64,000 nucleotides of DNA from Gammaproteobacteria bacterium (GTDB lineage: Bacteria; Pseudomonadota; Gammaproteobacteria; Tenderiales; Tenderiaceae): the NCBI GenBank assembly GCA_016200485.1, contig JACQEP010000012.1, forward strand, positions 20,946 through 84,945, in the 5' to 3' direction. The position numbers and the translations under genes are program-made. Below, piece after piece: positions 10,801 to 18,292 of the stretch. The stretch's first letter is position 1. Every line of letters begins with the position of its first letter. The notes under the pieces are model-generated. The model was not told where the DNA came from. It did no database searches and was given only the letters and a program-made list of their open reading frames with translations.

Positions 10801-11020
10801 TTATATCAGTCAACGCGTGCGTGCCGGCAATACCTATGTCAATCGCAACATGATTGGCGCGGTCGTCGGCAGTCAGCCGTTTGGCGGAGAGGGGCTTTCC
10901 GGCACCGGGCCCAAGGCAGGCGGACCTCATTATTTACATCGGTTTGCGACCGAGCGGACGCTGACCATTAACACTGCGGCTGTCGGCGGTAATGCAAGTT
11001 TGCTGGCGATTGAGAAGTAA
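7874..11020 (+). CDS. putA: Bifunctional proline dehydrogenase / L-glutamate-gamma-semialdehyde dehydrogenase
   Basis: PutA oxidises proline to glutamate in two steps using an FAD-dependent barrel and an NAD-dependent aldehyde dehydrogenase. The 1048-residue product has the proline dehydrogenase barrel in its N-terminal half (RLVKGAYWDSEIKRAQ is the FAD/proline-site signature). The aldehyde dehydrogenase follows from about residue 540, with ETGGQN and the catalytic Cys837 in SAGQRCSALR. It starts directly in the alpha-helical arm region without a ribbon-helix-helix domain, so this is the minimal, non-DNA-binding PutA type. The GTG start has AAGGA about 9 nt upstream. The gene stands alone; no putP transporter is nearby. 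Confidence 0.97.
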   Translation: MPDHYPTLELRSPLRAALNRAYLAPENEHLAALLAQPLISADEQSRIQDLAQHLVIAVRERGIQHQGGVDAFMHEYDLSSQAGVMLMCLAEALLRIPDADTADRLIRDKLTQADWDTHLGNSPSLFVNASTWGLMLTGQIVKLAPEVVNDARSFLNRLISGSGEPVIRLAVKQAMKIIGHQFVMGRTIEEALHRSERDENRRYRHSFDMLGESALTAEDAERYRESYLQAIKTVGTHKQGTDIFDGPGISVKLSALHPRYEIFKRDRVMRELVPVLLEIAQAGKAAGINLTIDAEEAERLELSLDIFECVLRDSSLKDWDGLGLAVQAYQKRAPDVIAWLAELARSSGHRIPLRLVKGAYWDSEIKRAQERGLTEYPVYTRKISTDTSYLYCARTILGAKQNFYPQFATHNAHTLASIVVMAGNYREFEFQRLHGMGETLYDVALNEEKLAPNCRVYAPVGSHKDLLPYLVRRLLENGANTSFVNRIVDQDTPVEDIVADPVHELKILDNKRHPKIPLPVDIYGSGRKNSLGFNLADGEVTQSLLNEISAASSHTWNSGPIIGGERIESKSRAITNPTNQDQIIGHMHFANDTNIERALTLAAVAAPEWGRTPAAQRAAILEKAADLFEEHRSELIALCIREGGRTLVDALNEVREAIDFCRYYALLARQEFDAPKLMPGVTGERNELRLCGRGVFVCISPWNFPVAIFTGQITAALAAGNSVIAKPAGLTPLCAAHVIQLLHQAGIPGDVLHLLPGSGSALGAKLLNDPRISGVAFTGSTDTARLINQTLAQQTTILPLIAETGGQNVMIADSSALPEQVMQDAMISAFNSAGQRCSALRVLFVQQELAPRIIKLMQGAMDQLQIGDPSLLVTDIGPVISHGAVATLKQHADRMAKEATLIHSVVLPAECSRGSFFAPRVYEIDSLGRLQGEVFGPILHVVRYQANHLNHVIDAINNAGYGLTLGIHSRIDATVRYISQRVRAGNTYVNRNMIGAVVGSQPFGGEGLSGTGPKAGGPHYLHRFATERTLTINTAAVGGNASLLAIEK

Positions 11021-11029
11021 AAATTAATC

Positions 11030-11128
11030 ACCACAGAGGCGCGGAGAACACAGAGAAAATCTTAGAATCAACCCTGGAGCATCGCATTTCATGCTCAATC
11101 AGCTTTGTGTCCTCTGTGCCTCTGTGGT
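11030..11128. repeat. Imperfect inverted repeat after putA
   Basis: ACCACAGAGGCGCGGAGAAC at the left end and TTCTCTGTGCC-type sequence on the right (TGTGCCTCTGTGGT) form a long stem around about 50 nt. It lies between convergent putA and the VOC gene and may stabilise or end both transcripts. The arms contain the CACAGAGGCACAGAGGACAC motif seen as a dispersed repeat in many proteobacteria. Confidence 0.65.
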
Positions 11129-11140
11129 AAATGATATTTG

Positions 11141-11509
11141 TCATTCAATAAACTCCAACGCATTCCCATCCGGATCGCGGCAAAACAAGGCGCGACGGCC
11201 GGATTTACTGAGCGTATATGCTGTTCCGGCCTGATCCAGGCGCTGCTGTAATTCCGTTAATGATGTCACCGCCAGGGCGACATGCCGATCGCGGCCACCA
11301 TGCGCGGGTCGATTATCGATTGGGTCAGGGTTGGGCAAACGTAACAAATGAATTTGTTGTGACCCGACCCACAACCAGGCGCCGGGATAGCCAAGGTCTG
11401 GCCGAGCGGTATCCTCCTCCAGTTGCAGCACCCCACAATAAAAGGCCAGTGCCCGGTCCAAATCCTCGGTCAGGACGCTGGAATGCAAGATTGCGTGGAT
11501 ATTAGGCAT
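11141..11509 (-). CDS. VOC-superfamily (glyoxalase/bleomycin-resistance-like) protein
   Basis: The 122-residue product is a single vicinal-oxygen-chelate domain: two beta-alpha-beta-beta-beta modules with candidate metal ligands in ILHSSVLT, RHVALAV and the terminal ALEFIE. The family includes glyoxalases, dioxygenases and resistance proteins, and the substrate cannot be told from sequence. I start it at the ATG at 11509. The longer frame to 11620 runs through a dispersed repeat (11562-11688) and encodes a Pro/Ser-rich artefact. The ribosome-binding sequence is weak. It is convergent with putA and has no obvious functional partner nearby. Confidence 0.85.
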   Translation of the reverse strand: MPNIHAILHSSVLTEDLDRALAFYCGVLQLEEDTARPDLGYPGAWLWVGSQQIHLLRLPNPDPIDNRPAHGGRDRHVALAVTSLTELQQRLDQAGTAYTLSKSGRRALFCRDPDGNALEFIE

Positions 11510-11561
11510 ATAGTTATTGACCCCGAGATAATAGATGCTCAAGATTCTAAACTTAATCGAA

Positions 11562-11688
11562 CCCCCTCTCCCCCAGGGAGAGGGTTGGGGTGAGGGGATC
11601 AATGAATGATAGGATAACAACTTATTTTGATTCCCTCATCCTAACCTTCTCCCGGAGGGAAAAGAGACTGATGTGTTTAACAGCACGC
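11562..11688. repeat. Dispersed MITE-like repeat, copy 1
   Basis: It consists of two hairpins, CCCTCTCC..GGGAGAGGG with a TTGGGGTGAGGGGAT tail, and CCCTCATCCTAACCTTCTCCC..GGAGGGA. The same arrangement occurs at 37478-37624, 48335-48473 and 60486-60632, with a half copy at 18185-18246. The ends of this copy are decayed. Confidence 0.75.
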
Positions 11689-11718
11689 TATTAACATAAC
11701 TCTTCACGGAGCCTCACC

Positions 11719-12672
11719 ATGCTAGGCGTATTCCTTGACCGCGATACCGTAGACCGGGGTGATCTTGATTTCAATAGTTTGGAAAATGTGGTGTCAGATT
11801 GGCAATTTTATGGGTTCAGCCGCCCTGCTGATTTAAGCACTCGCCTGGCAGATGCCGAGCTCGTCATCACCAACAAGGTCAAACTCGATGCCGATGCCTT
11901 CACCCTGGCACCCAAATTACGTTTGATCTGTGTCGCCGCCACCGGCACCAATAATGTCGATCTGGACGCTGCGCGCCGCCATGGCGTCGTCGTGAGCAAT
12001 GTGCGTGGCTACGCCACGCCATCGGTGGCACAACATGTCTTTGCCTTGATGTTGTCGTTGTCGATTCATCTCGGCACATACCGCCGCGCGGTGATGAAGG
12101 GTGAATGGCAACGCAGCCCCTATTTTTGCCTGCTGGATTATCCGATACGTGAAATTGCGGGCCGCACCATCGGTATCGTCGGCTACGGTGAACTTGGTCG
12201 CGAAGTGGCGCGCTTGGCTGAGGCCTTTGGCATGAAGGTGCTGATCACTCAGCGTGCCGGAGTATCGCAACCTGGACGTTTGCCCTTGCATGAATTATTG
12301 CCGCAAGTCGATGTTCTGTCATTGCACTGCCCGCTGACACCGGAAACACGCAATTTGATTGGTGCCAAGGAGCTCGCCTTGATGAAACACGACGCACTGT
12401 TAATTAATACCGCACGCGGCGGCATCGTGGATGAGAAAGCTTTGGCCGAAGCCTTACGCGAAGGCCGCCTTGGTGGCGCGGGAATCGATGTGCTGAGCGA
12501 AGAACCGCCAATGCGCGGCAACCTGTTATTGGAGAATGACATTCCGAATCTGATTGTGACGCCACATATCGCCTGGGCCAGCCACGAATCACGCCAACGG
12601 CTGGTGAATGAAATGGCGCTCAACATTGCCGCGTTCCTTGCGGGCACACCGCGCAACAGCGTAACCGCGTGA
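11719..12672 (+). CDS. D-2-hydroxyacid dehydrogenase, glycerate dehydrogenase-like
   Basis: The product (317 residues) is an NAD(P)-dependent D-isomer-specific 2-hydroxyacid dehydrogenase. The nucleotide-binding motif GIVGYGELG is at about 152-160. The catalytic triad is visible as Arg233 (NTARGGIVDE), Glu261/262 (DVLSEEPP) and His283 (TPHIAWAS). The closest resemblance I recognise is to hydroxypyruvate/glyoxylate reductases (HprA type), which interconvert hydroxypyruvate and D-glycerate; substrate choice is inference. Its stop overlaps the next gene's GTG start by 4 nt, so it is translationally coupled to the sugar kinase, consistent with three-carbon metabolism. Confidence 0.88.
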   Translation: MLGVFLDRDTVDRGDLDFNSLENVVSDWQFYGFSRPADLSTRLADAELVITNKVKLDADAFTLAPKLRLICVAATGTNNVDLDAARRHGVVVSNVRGYATPSVAQHVFALMLSLSIHLGTYRRAVMKGEWQRSPYFCLLDYPIREIAGRTIGIVGYGELGREVARLAEAFGMKVLITQRAGVSQPGRLPLHELLPQVDVLSLHCPLTPETRNLIGAKELALMKHDALLINTARGGIVDEKALAEALREGRLGGAGIDVLSEEPPMRGNLLLENDIPNLIVTPHIAWASHESRQRLVNEMALNIAAFLAGTPRNSVTA

Positions 12673-14096
12673 CGCCCCCTCCCCCGCTCTATCTTGCTAT
12701 CGATCAGGGTGGTCATGCCAGTCGCGCCTTAATTTTCGATACTACTGGTAAAGTCGTTGCTGCTGCTGAATGCGCAGTGACCACCTACACACCCGAAACG
12801 GATTGGGTAGAGCATGACAGCGAGGAGATGATCACCTCGATTGAGAATGCTATTCACGAAGCAGTCACGCAGGCCGGGGCGCGTCAATCACAAATTGTTG
12901 CCGCTGGACTGGCGACACAACGCTCCAGCATCGTCTGTTGGGATAAAAGTTCGGGTCGTGCCTTATCGCCAATCATCAGTTGGCAGGATCGGCGTAATGC
13001 GCAATGGCTGGCGCAATTATCGCTCGATCAACAATCATTGCATGATCTTACCGGGCTTTTCGCCTCACCCCATTACGGCGCCAGCAAGATCCGCTGGTGT
13101 CTGGATCACCTGGCTGAAGTACAACGCGCGTTTACGCAACAGCGGCTAGTCATCGGCCCGATGGCGAGTTATGTCATACAGCGACTGACACATCGCTCAG
13201 CCCCCGTCACCGATCCGGCAAATGGTTCCCGTACCTTGCTGCTGAATCTAGCCCATTTAAATTGGGAACCGAAATTGTTAATGCAATTCGGCATTCCTCT
13301 CGAAATTTTGCCGCACTGCGTTCCCAGCCGCCACGCATTTGGTGAAATTGAGGTAAATGGCTTGCACATACCACTGACGGTAGTCACGGGCGACCAATCA
13401 GCAGCCATCTTTGCCTGGGGCAAGCCGAACACGAATGCCGCTTATGCCAATCTGGGAACCGGTGCTTTCATTCAACGAATCCTCAGCCAACCACTGCATC
13501 ACCCACACCTGTTGAGCAGCATCGTTTACAGCGATCAGGCGACCACTTACGCCTTGGAAGGCACGGTCAATGGCGCGGGCCGGGCATTGCAATGGTTCAG
13601 TGAACAAGAGCAGATTCTCAACCTTGAAACTCAACTGCCGCGCTGGCTGGAACAAATCGATAATCCGCCACTGTTCATCAATGCCGTCTCCGGACTCGCC
13701 GCTCCCTATTGGCGGCCTGACCTGCAATCTGAATTCATTGGTGACGCGGATAACGCACATAAAACCGTCGCCGTCGCGGAAAGCATCATATTTCTGCTGC
13801 AACGCAATCTGGAGGAATTGGAAACCATGCTTGCCCCCTCACGGGAGATTATCGCCAGCGGCGGACTGGCGCAGCTCGATGGCCTGTGCCAACGGCTTGC
13901 CGATCTGAGCCAAAAAACACTGCTCCGCCCACAAGCCCATGAAGCCACTGCCCAGGGGCTGGCATGGCTGATTGCGGGTCAACCAAGCAAATGGGCTAGC
14001 TTATCTGAGGCTAATCGCGTCGAACCGCGCCCCGCTTCCGCTTTGCAACAGCGTTACCATCGCTGGCGTGCGACATTAGAGGACCGAATTTCCTAA
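12669..14096 (+). CDS. FGGY-family kinase, glycerol-kinase-like
   Basis: The 475-residue protein has both actin-like ATPase halves of the FGGY family. The N-terminal motif LAIDQGGHASRALIFD, the segment WVEHDSEEM, ATQRSSIVCWDKSSG and SWQDRR parallel glycerol kinase. The catalytic base is Asp242 in VTGDQSAAIF, followed by NLGTGAF. It is somewhat shorter than GlpK (about 500) and differs where GlpK has DQGTTSSR, so the substrate may be glycerol or a related polyol or ketose. It starts with GTG inside the previous stop codon. The neighbouring phosphodiesterase and GlpD-like gene favour a glycerol 3-phosphate context. Confidence 0.85.
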   Translation: MTPPPPLYLAIDQGGHASRALIFDTTGKVVAAAECAVTTYTPETDWVEHDSEEMITSIENAIHEAVTQAGARQSQIVAAGLATQRSSIVCWDKSSGRALSPIISWQDRRNAQWLAQLSLDQQSLHDLTGLFASPHYGASKIRWCLDHLAEVQRAFTQQRLVIGPMASYVIQRLTHRSAPVTDPANGSRTLLLNLAHLNWEPKLLMQFGIPLEILPHCVPSRHAFGEIEVNGLHIPLTVVTGDQSAAIFAWGKPNTNAAYANLGTGAFIQRILSQPLHHPHLLSSIVYSDQATTYALEGTVNGAGRALQWFSEQEQILNLETQLPRWLEQIDNPPLFINAVSGLAAPYWRPDLQSEFIGDADNAHKTVAVAESIIFLLQRNLEELETMLAPSREIIASGGLAQLDGLCQRLADLSQKTLLRPQAHEATAQGLAWLIAGQPSKWASLSEANRVEPRPASALQQRYHRWRATLEDRIS

Positions 14097-14174
14097 GTCT
14101 CTCTCTTATCCATTGACTAAGCGCCTGGTTTAAGGTCATATTTAGCGCAGGGACTGTGTCTTATCGGACGGGCA

Positions 14175-14933
14175 ATGGAATCACCCATACTGATCGCACA
14201 CCGGGGTTATGCAAAACGTTACCCCGAAAACACTTTGGTCAGCATCGAGGCTGCCTTATTGGCAGGCGCGAACTGCATTGAGTTCGATGTCCAATTCACC
14301 AGTGACGGCATCCCCGTCGTTCTGCACGATGCCAGCCTGAAACGCACTACCGGCGTGAATAAGCGCATCTTCACGGTTGATGCCGCATCCCTTGGCAACA
14401 TTGTCGTCAACGAAGCCAAGGAACACCCGAAAAAATTTGCCAATGTCGGCATTCCCACGCTGGAATCCGTGGTGCGCTTGTTATCGCAGTGGCCCAAAGC
14501 CAAAGCCTTCGTTGAGATCAAGCAAGAATCCATTGATAAGTTTGGTATCGAGCGGGTGGTGCGGACACTCATCGGATCCTGCCAGCCGATTATGGATCGC
14601 GCCATACTCATCGCGTATGACGCACTGGCCTTGCGCTGCGGTCGAGCGATGGGGTTCAAGTCTGTGGGCTGGATACTCAAAAAATATGACGCTGCGGGCC
14701 TGAGCATGGCGACCGAATTAGCCCCTGATTATCTGATCTGCAACTACACCAAGCTACCCAAAACGCTTGATAAACTGTGGCCAGGCCCATGGCAATGGGC
14801 CTTCTACGAAGTCACCCAAGCCAAAGTCGCCTATGAACTGGTGGGGAAAGGCGCAAAATATATCGAAACCATGGCCGTCAGTGAAATGCTAAAAGATCTG
14901 GCCCACAAGAAACACGCTTGCACTGTTGAATAA
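14175..14933 (+). CDS. Glycerophosphodiester phosphodiesterase
   Basis: The 252-residue GDPD-domain protein hydrolyses deacylated phospholipid head groups to glycerol 3-phosphate and an alcohol. The signature is intact: AHRGYAKRYPENT (catalytic His and Glu), IEFDVQFTSDGIPVVLHD (metal-binding Glu/Asp and second His) and VEIKQE. There is no signal peptide, so it acts in the cytoplasm, UgpQ-like rather than periplasmic GlpQ. It overlaps the following GlpD-like gene by 8 nt, which joins its product directly to oxidation. Confidence 0.93.
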   Translation: MESPILIAHRGYAKRYPENTLVSIEAALLAGANCIEFDVQFTSDGIPVVLHDASLKRTTGVNKRIFTVDAASLGNIVVNEAKEHPKKFANVGIPTLESVVRLLSQWPKAKAFVEIKQESIDKFGIERVVRTLIGSCQPIMDRAILIAYDALALRCGRAMGFKSVGWILKKYDAAGLSMATELAPDYLICNYTKLPKTLDKLWPGPWQWAFYEVTQAKVAYELVGKGAKYIETMAVSEMLKDLAHKKHACTVE

Positions 14934-16107
14934 ACAGTTTGATTTAGTTGTCGTTGGTGCCGGCATCCACGGCGCCGGCATCGCCCAGGCCGCCGCCGCG
15001 GGTGGTTATTCTGCTCTAATTCTGGAACAAAATGATATCGCCGCTGGCACCTCCAGCCGTTCCAGTAAATTGATCCATGGTGGTCTTCGTTATTTGGAAA
15101 GCGCACAGTTCAGCTTAGTGCGCGAATGTCTGCATGAACGCACCTTGCTGCTTAAACTGGCGCCGGAGCTGGTGCAACTTAAACCCTTTTTCATCCCCGT
15201 CTATCCCAACACAACACGCCGCCCCTGGCAATTACGCAGTGGACTCGCGCTTTACGCCACCCTAGGCAGTTTTGGCCCTGGCACACAGTTCCGCGCCGTA
15301 CCACGCCGCGAATGGGATCAGCTCGATGGTCTGACGACTAATGGTCTGGAAAAAATTTTTCAATACCATGATGCACAAACCGATGATGCCGCGTTAACAC
15401 GTGCAGTGATCAAATCTGCCCAACAGCTGGGCGCAGAATTATTGCTGCCTGCAACATTGATCAGCGCTGAATTAGAAAGCAATGGCGTGACCGTTAATTA
15501 TCGCTACCAAGGACAGGAACACCGCTGCCACTGCCGGATGCTGATCAACGCTGGTGGTCCGTGGGTCAATAGGGTGCTGGATCTTGTCACACCCGCTGTC
15601 GATAAACTCGAAATCGATCTGGTGCAAGGCACTCACATTATTCTGGATAGCGAATTCAAATCCGGAATTTACTATGTCGAGGCGCCACAAGACCGGCGCG
15701 CGGTGTTTGCGATGCCGTGGTATGGCAAATTGATGGTCGGCACCACCGAAACATTTTATGACGGTGATCCTGCCAACGTGGTGCCGCTGGCAACAGAGAT
15801 CGACTATTTACTCGAAGTGCTGGGCCACTACTTCCCCCGTTATCACGGCCTTCAGGCCAGTGATGTTGCACATGCCTTCGCTGGGCTGCGCGTATTGCCC
15901 AAGACCCAAGGCACTGCCTTTTCCCGACCGCGGGATACCGTGTTCCACTGCGATCGCCCCCACCAGCCGCGGCTGGTGACCATCTACGGTGGCAAACTCA
16001 CCGCCTATCGCGCCACGGCAGAGAAATTCATGCTCCGTTTCGGCCCCACCCTGCCCACACGACACGCCGTGGCCGATACCCGTAACCTGCGCTTGTCGCC
16101 TGCCTGA
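14926..16107 (+). CDS. FAD-dependent glycerol-3-phosphate dehydrogenase-like oxidase, short form
   Basis: The protein (393 residues) begins with an FAD-binding motif VVGAGIHGAG, followed by TSSRSSKLIHGGLRYLE, which is characteristic of GlpD. Later blocks include INAGGPWVN and the terminal IYGGKLTAYRATAEKF. These place it with quinone-linked glycerol-3-phosphate dehydrogenase, forming dihydroxyacetone phosphate. It is about 100 residues shorter than GlpD and stops just after the FAD-binding fold, so the C-terminal helical domain is missing. Start is TTG inside the phosphodiesterase gene, whose ending supports coupling. Activity as a true GlpD is likely but not certain given the truncation. Confidence 0.88.
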   Translation: MNKQFDLVVVGAGIHGAGIAQAAAAGGYSALILEQNDIAAGTSSRSSKLIHGGLRYLESAQFSLVRECLHERTLLLKLAPELVQLKPFFIPVYPNTTRRPWQLRSGLALYATLGSFGPGTQFRAVPRREWDQLDGLTTNGLEKIFQYHDAQTDDAALTRAVIKSAQQLGAELLLPATLISAELESNGVTVNYRYQGQEHRCHCRMLINAGGPWVNRVLDLVTPAVDKLEIDLVQGTHIILDSEFKSGIYYVEAPQDRRAVFAMPWYGKLMVGTTETFYDGDPANVVPLATEIDYLLEVLGHYFPRYHGLQASDVAHAFAGLRVLPKTQGTAFSRPRDTVFHCDRPHQPRLVTIYGGKLTAYRATAEKFMLRFGPTLPTRHAVADTRNLRLSPA

Positions 16108-16108
16108 T

Positions 16109-16137
16109 GGAGGGGCGGGTTTGAAACCCGCCCCTCC
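16109..16137. terminator. Perfect hairpin immediately after the GlpD-like gene
   Basis: A 14-bp perfect stem with a 1-nt loop begins 2 nt after the stop codon: GGAGGGGCGGGTTT and its complement. No clear T-run follows, so it may be a REP-type 3' protector rather than a true terminator. It shares its AGGGGCG/CGCCCCT base with the 28-bp palindromes elsewhere in the window. Confidence 0.5.
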
Positions 16138-16209
16138 CGCGTCCTTCGAGTTCACGCTGTTTTTAAGGTAAAATGCCTGCCTTTACCTATCTGGATAGAG
16201 GCAGGATCA

Positions 16210-18183
16210 ATGAAGAGTTTGTGGAACGACCAGGAAGCCAGTCAGTATCAGGGCGATTTAGCCCTCCGCGTCTACACCTCTCGCCTGCTCGGCCGCGACA
16301 AGTCGCTGGTGCTGCACGGCGGCGGCAATACCTCGGTCAAAATTACTGAAAAAAATATTCTGGGGCAAGATGAAGCCCTGCTTTATGTCAAAGGCAGCGG
16401 TTGGGATCTGGAGACGATTGACGCACCCGGATTTGCACCGGTGCGCATGAACCACCTGCTGGCATTGGCCAAACTGGAACGGCTCAGCGATCCGCAAATG
16501 GTCAATGAACTACGTACCCATATGACCAACGCCAATGCACCGACACCCTCTGTCGAAGCCATTTTGCATGCGATCTTGCCCTACAAATTTGTCGATCACA
16601 CGCATGCCGATGCAGTGGTCACCGTCACTAACACGCCTGACGGGTTGAAGCACATCAAGCAAATCTATGGCGACACGATGGTCATCATTCCTTACATCAT
16701 GCCCGGCTTCGATCTGGCACGACTATGCGCCATCGAATTCGAGAAACAACGCAATGCCAAGACCATCGGCATGGTATTGCTCAATCACGGTATTTTCTCG
16801 TTCGGCGATAATGCCAAAGAAGCTTACGAGCGTATGATTTATCTGGTCAATCAAGCTGAAGAATTCCTGAAAGCCAAAAAGGCATGGGATTTATCATTAC
16901 CGGCAACTACCGAAATCAAAACCGAACTGAGACACTCGCTGGCGGCACTGCGACAGCGAACCTCCAAGGCCTTCGGCAAACCCGTGATCCTGCGTAGCAC
17001 ACGCAATGCCGCGACCCTCGCCTTTGCTCAGCATCCAAAAATTGCAGACATCTCACAACAAGGCCCGGCAACACCGGATCATGTGATCCGCACCAAACGC
17101 CTGCCACAACTCGGCCGCGATGTCACAGCCTACTCTCAATCATACAAACAGTATTTCGATACTCACGCACCTAACGCACGCGAGCCGAAGACCATGCTTG
17201 ATCCGGCGCCACGTGTCATACTCGATACCGAGTTTGGACTCTGCACTATTGGCCGCAGCGCAGGCGATGCTCAAATCGTTGCCGATATTTATGAGCGCAC
17301 CATCGAAATCATCCTTCGCGCCGAAATGCTGGGCGGTTATCGCGCCCTGTCCGCCAAAGATATTTTCGACATGGAATACTGGGATCTGGAACAGGCCAAG
17401 TTGAAGAAAAGCGGCAAACCAACGGTATTCAGCGGTGAAGTCGCCTTGGTAACGGGCGCCGCCTCCGGCATCGGCAAGGCCTGTGTCGATTCACTGCTAC
17501 AACGCGGTGCCGCTGTCGTCGGCCTCGACCTCAGCCCCGCCATCACCGAAATGCATCAACGCACGGATTATCTCGGCATCCGCTGTGACGTCAGCGATGA
17601 ACAACAACTGCGCGATGCCCTCGAACAAACCGTGCGCGCCTTCGGCGGCCTCGACATGTTGGTGCTCAATGCCGGCATTTTTCCAGCGGGCTGCCGCATT
17701 GAAACGATCGCAACAGAGGAATGGCGCAAGGTGATGGCGATCAACCTCGACGCCAACCTGGCCCTGATGCGCGAGTCCCACCCACTGTTGAAACTTGCAC
17801 CACAAGGCGGGCGCATTGCCATCGTTGGCTCCAAGAACGTCCCCGCGCCCGGCCCTGGCGCCGTCGCCTATTCGGCCTCCAAGGCAGCGTTAACCCAGGT
17901 GATGCGCGTCGCCGCACTGGAATGGGGACAAGACAACATCCGCATCAATAGCGTTCATCCGGATGCCGTATTCGATACTGCCATCTGGACCGACGAAGTC
18001 CTTGTAGCCCGCGCCAAACACTATGGCCTGACGGTTGAGCAATACAAACGCAAGAATATCTTGAAGACAGAAATCAGCAGCCGTGATGTTGCCGAGCTGG
18101 TCGTTGAAATGTGCGGGCCGTTGTTTGCAAAAACGACTGCAGCGCAGGTGCCGATTGATGGCGGCAATGAGCGTGTGATCTAA
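16210..18183 (+). CDS. Bifunctional class II aldolase / short-chain dehydrogenase
   Basis: The 657-residue protein fuses a class II aldolase to a short-chain dehydrogenase. Aldolase: GGGNTSVK, and metal ligands His130 and His132 (VDHTHAD) with His193 (LNHGIFSFG). Dehydrogenase: TGAASGIG at 415-422, NAG at 487-489, catalytic Ser541 (IVGSKN) and Tyr554/Lys558 (YSASK). The arrangement matches RhaD/YuxG-type fusions that cleave a ketose 1-phosphate into dihydroxyacetone phosphate and an aldehyde that is then oxidised. The true substrate is unknown, and no rhamnose genes are nearby. It is the last gene of the rightward C3/polyol set, about 100 nt after the GlpD-like gene. Confidence 0.92.
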   Translation: MKSLWNDQEASQYQGDLALRVYTSRLLGRDKSLVLHGGGNTSVKITEKNILGQDEALLYVKGSGWDLETIDAPGFAPVRMNHLLALAKLERLSDPQMVNELRTHMTNANAPTPSVEAILHAILPYKFVDHTHADAVVTVTNTPDGLKHIKQIYGDTMVIIPYIMPGFDLARLCAIEFEKQRNAKTIGMVLLNHGIFSFGDNAKEAYERMIYLVNQAEEFLKAKKAWDLSLPATTEIKTELRHSLAALRQRTSKAFGKPVILRSTRNAATLAFAQHPKIADISQQGPATPDHVIRTKRLPQLGRDVTAYSQSYKQYFDTHAPNAREPKTMLDPAPRVILDTEFGLCTIGRSAGDAQIVADIYERTIEIILRAEMLGGYRALSAKDIFDMEYWDLEQAKLKKSGKPTVFSGEVALVTGAASGIGKACVDSLLQRGAAVVGLDLSPAITEMHQRTDYLGIRCDVSDEQQLRDALEQTVRAFGGLDMLVLNAGIFPAGCRIETIATEEWRKVMAINLDANLALMRESHPLLKLAPQGGRIAIVGSKNVPAPGPGAVAYSASKAALTQVMRVAALEWGQDNIRINSVHPDAVFDTAIWTDEVLVARAKHYGLTVEQYKRKNILKTEISSRDVAELVVEMCGPLFAKTTAAQVPIDGGNERVI

Positions 18184-18184
18184 A

Positions 18185-18281
18185 AGTTTGTTGAGAAAAC
18201 GCTTAATCCCTTTTTCCCTCCGGGAGAAGGCAAGGACGAGGGGATCATTCATGTAGGGGTGGGTTTAAAACCCGCCCCTAC
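18185..18281. repeat. Repeat remnant plus palindrome between convergent genes
   Basis: 18185-18246 is a half copy of the dispersed repeat (GTTTGTTGAGAAAA, then a CCCTCCGGGAGAAGG hairpin and GACGAGGGG). 18253-18281 is a near-perfect palindrome, GTAGGGGTGGGTTT facing AAAACCCGCCCCTAC, related to the hairpin at 16109-16137. It separates the aldolase gene from a convergent GGDEF gene and could terminate both. Confidence 0.65.
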
Positions 18282-18292
18282 TACTTTTCCAA

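Noticed and set aside
11510..11620. N-terminal extension of the VOC protein
   Set aside because: It lies partly in a dispersed repeat and the domain begins at the ATG at 11509.
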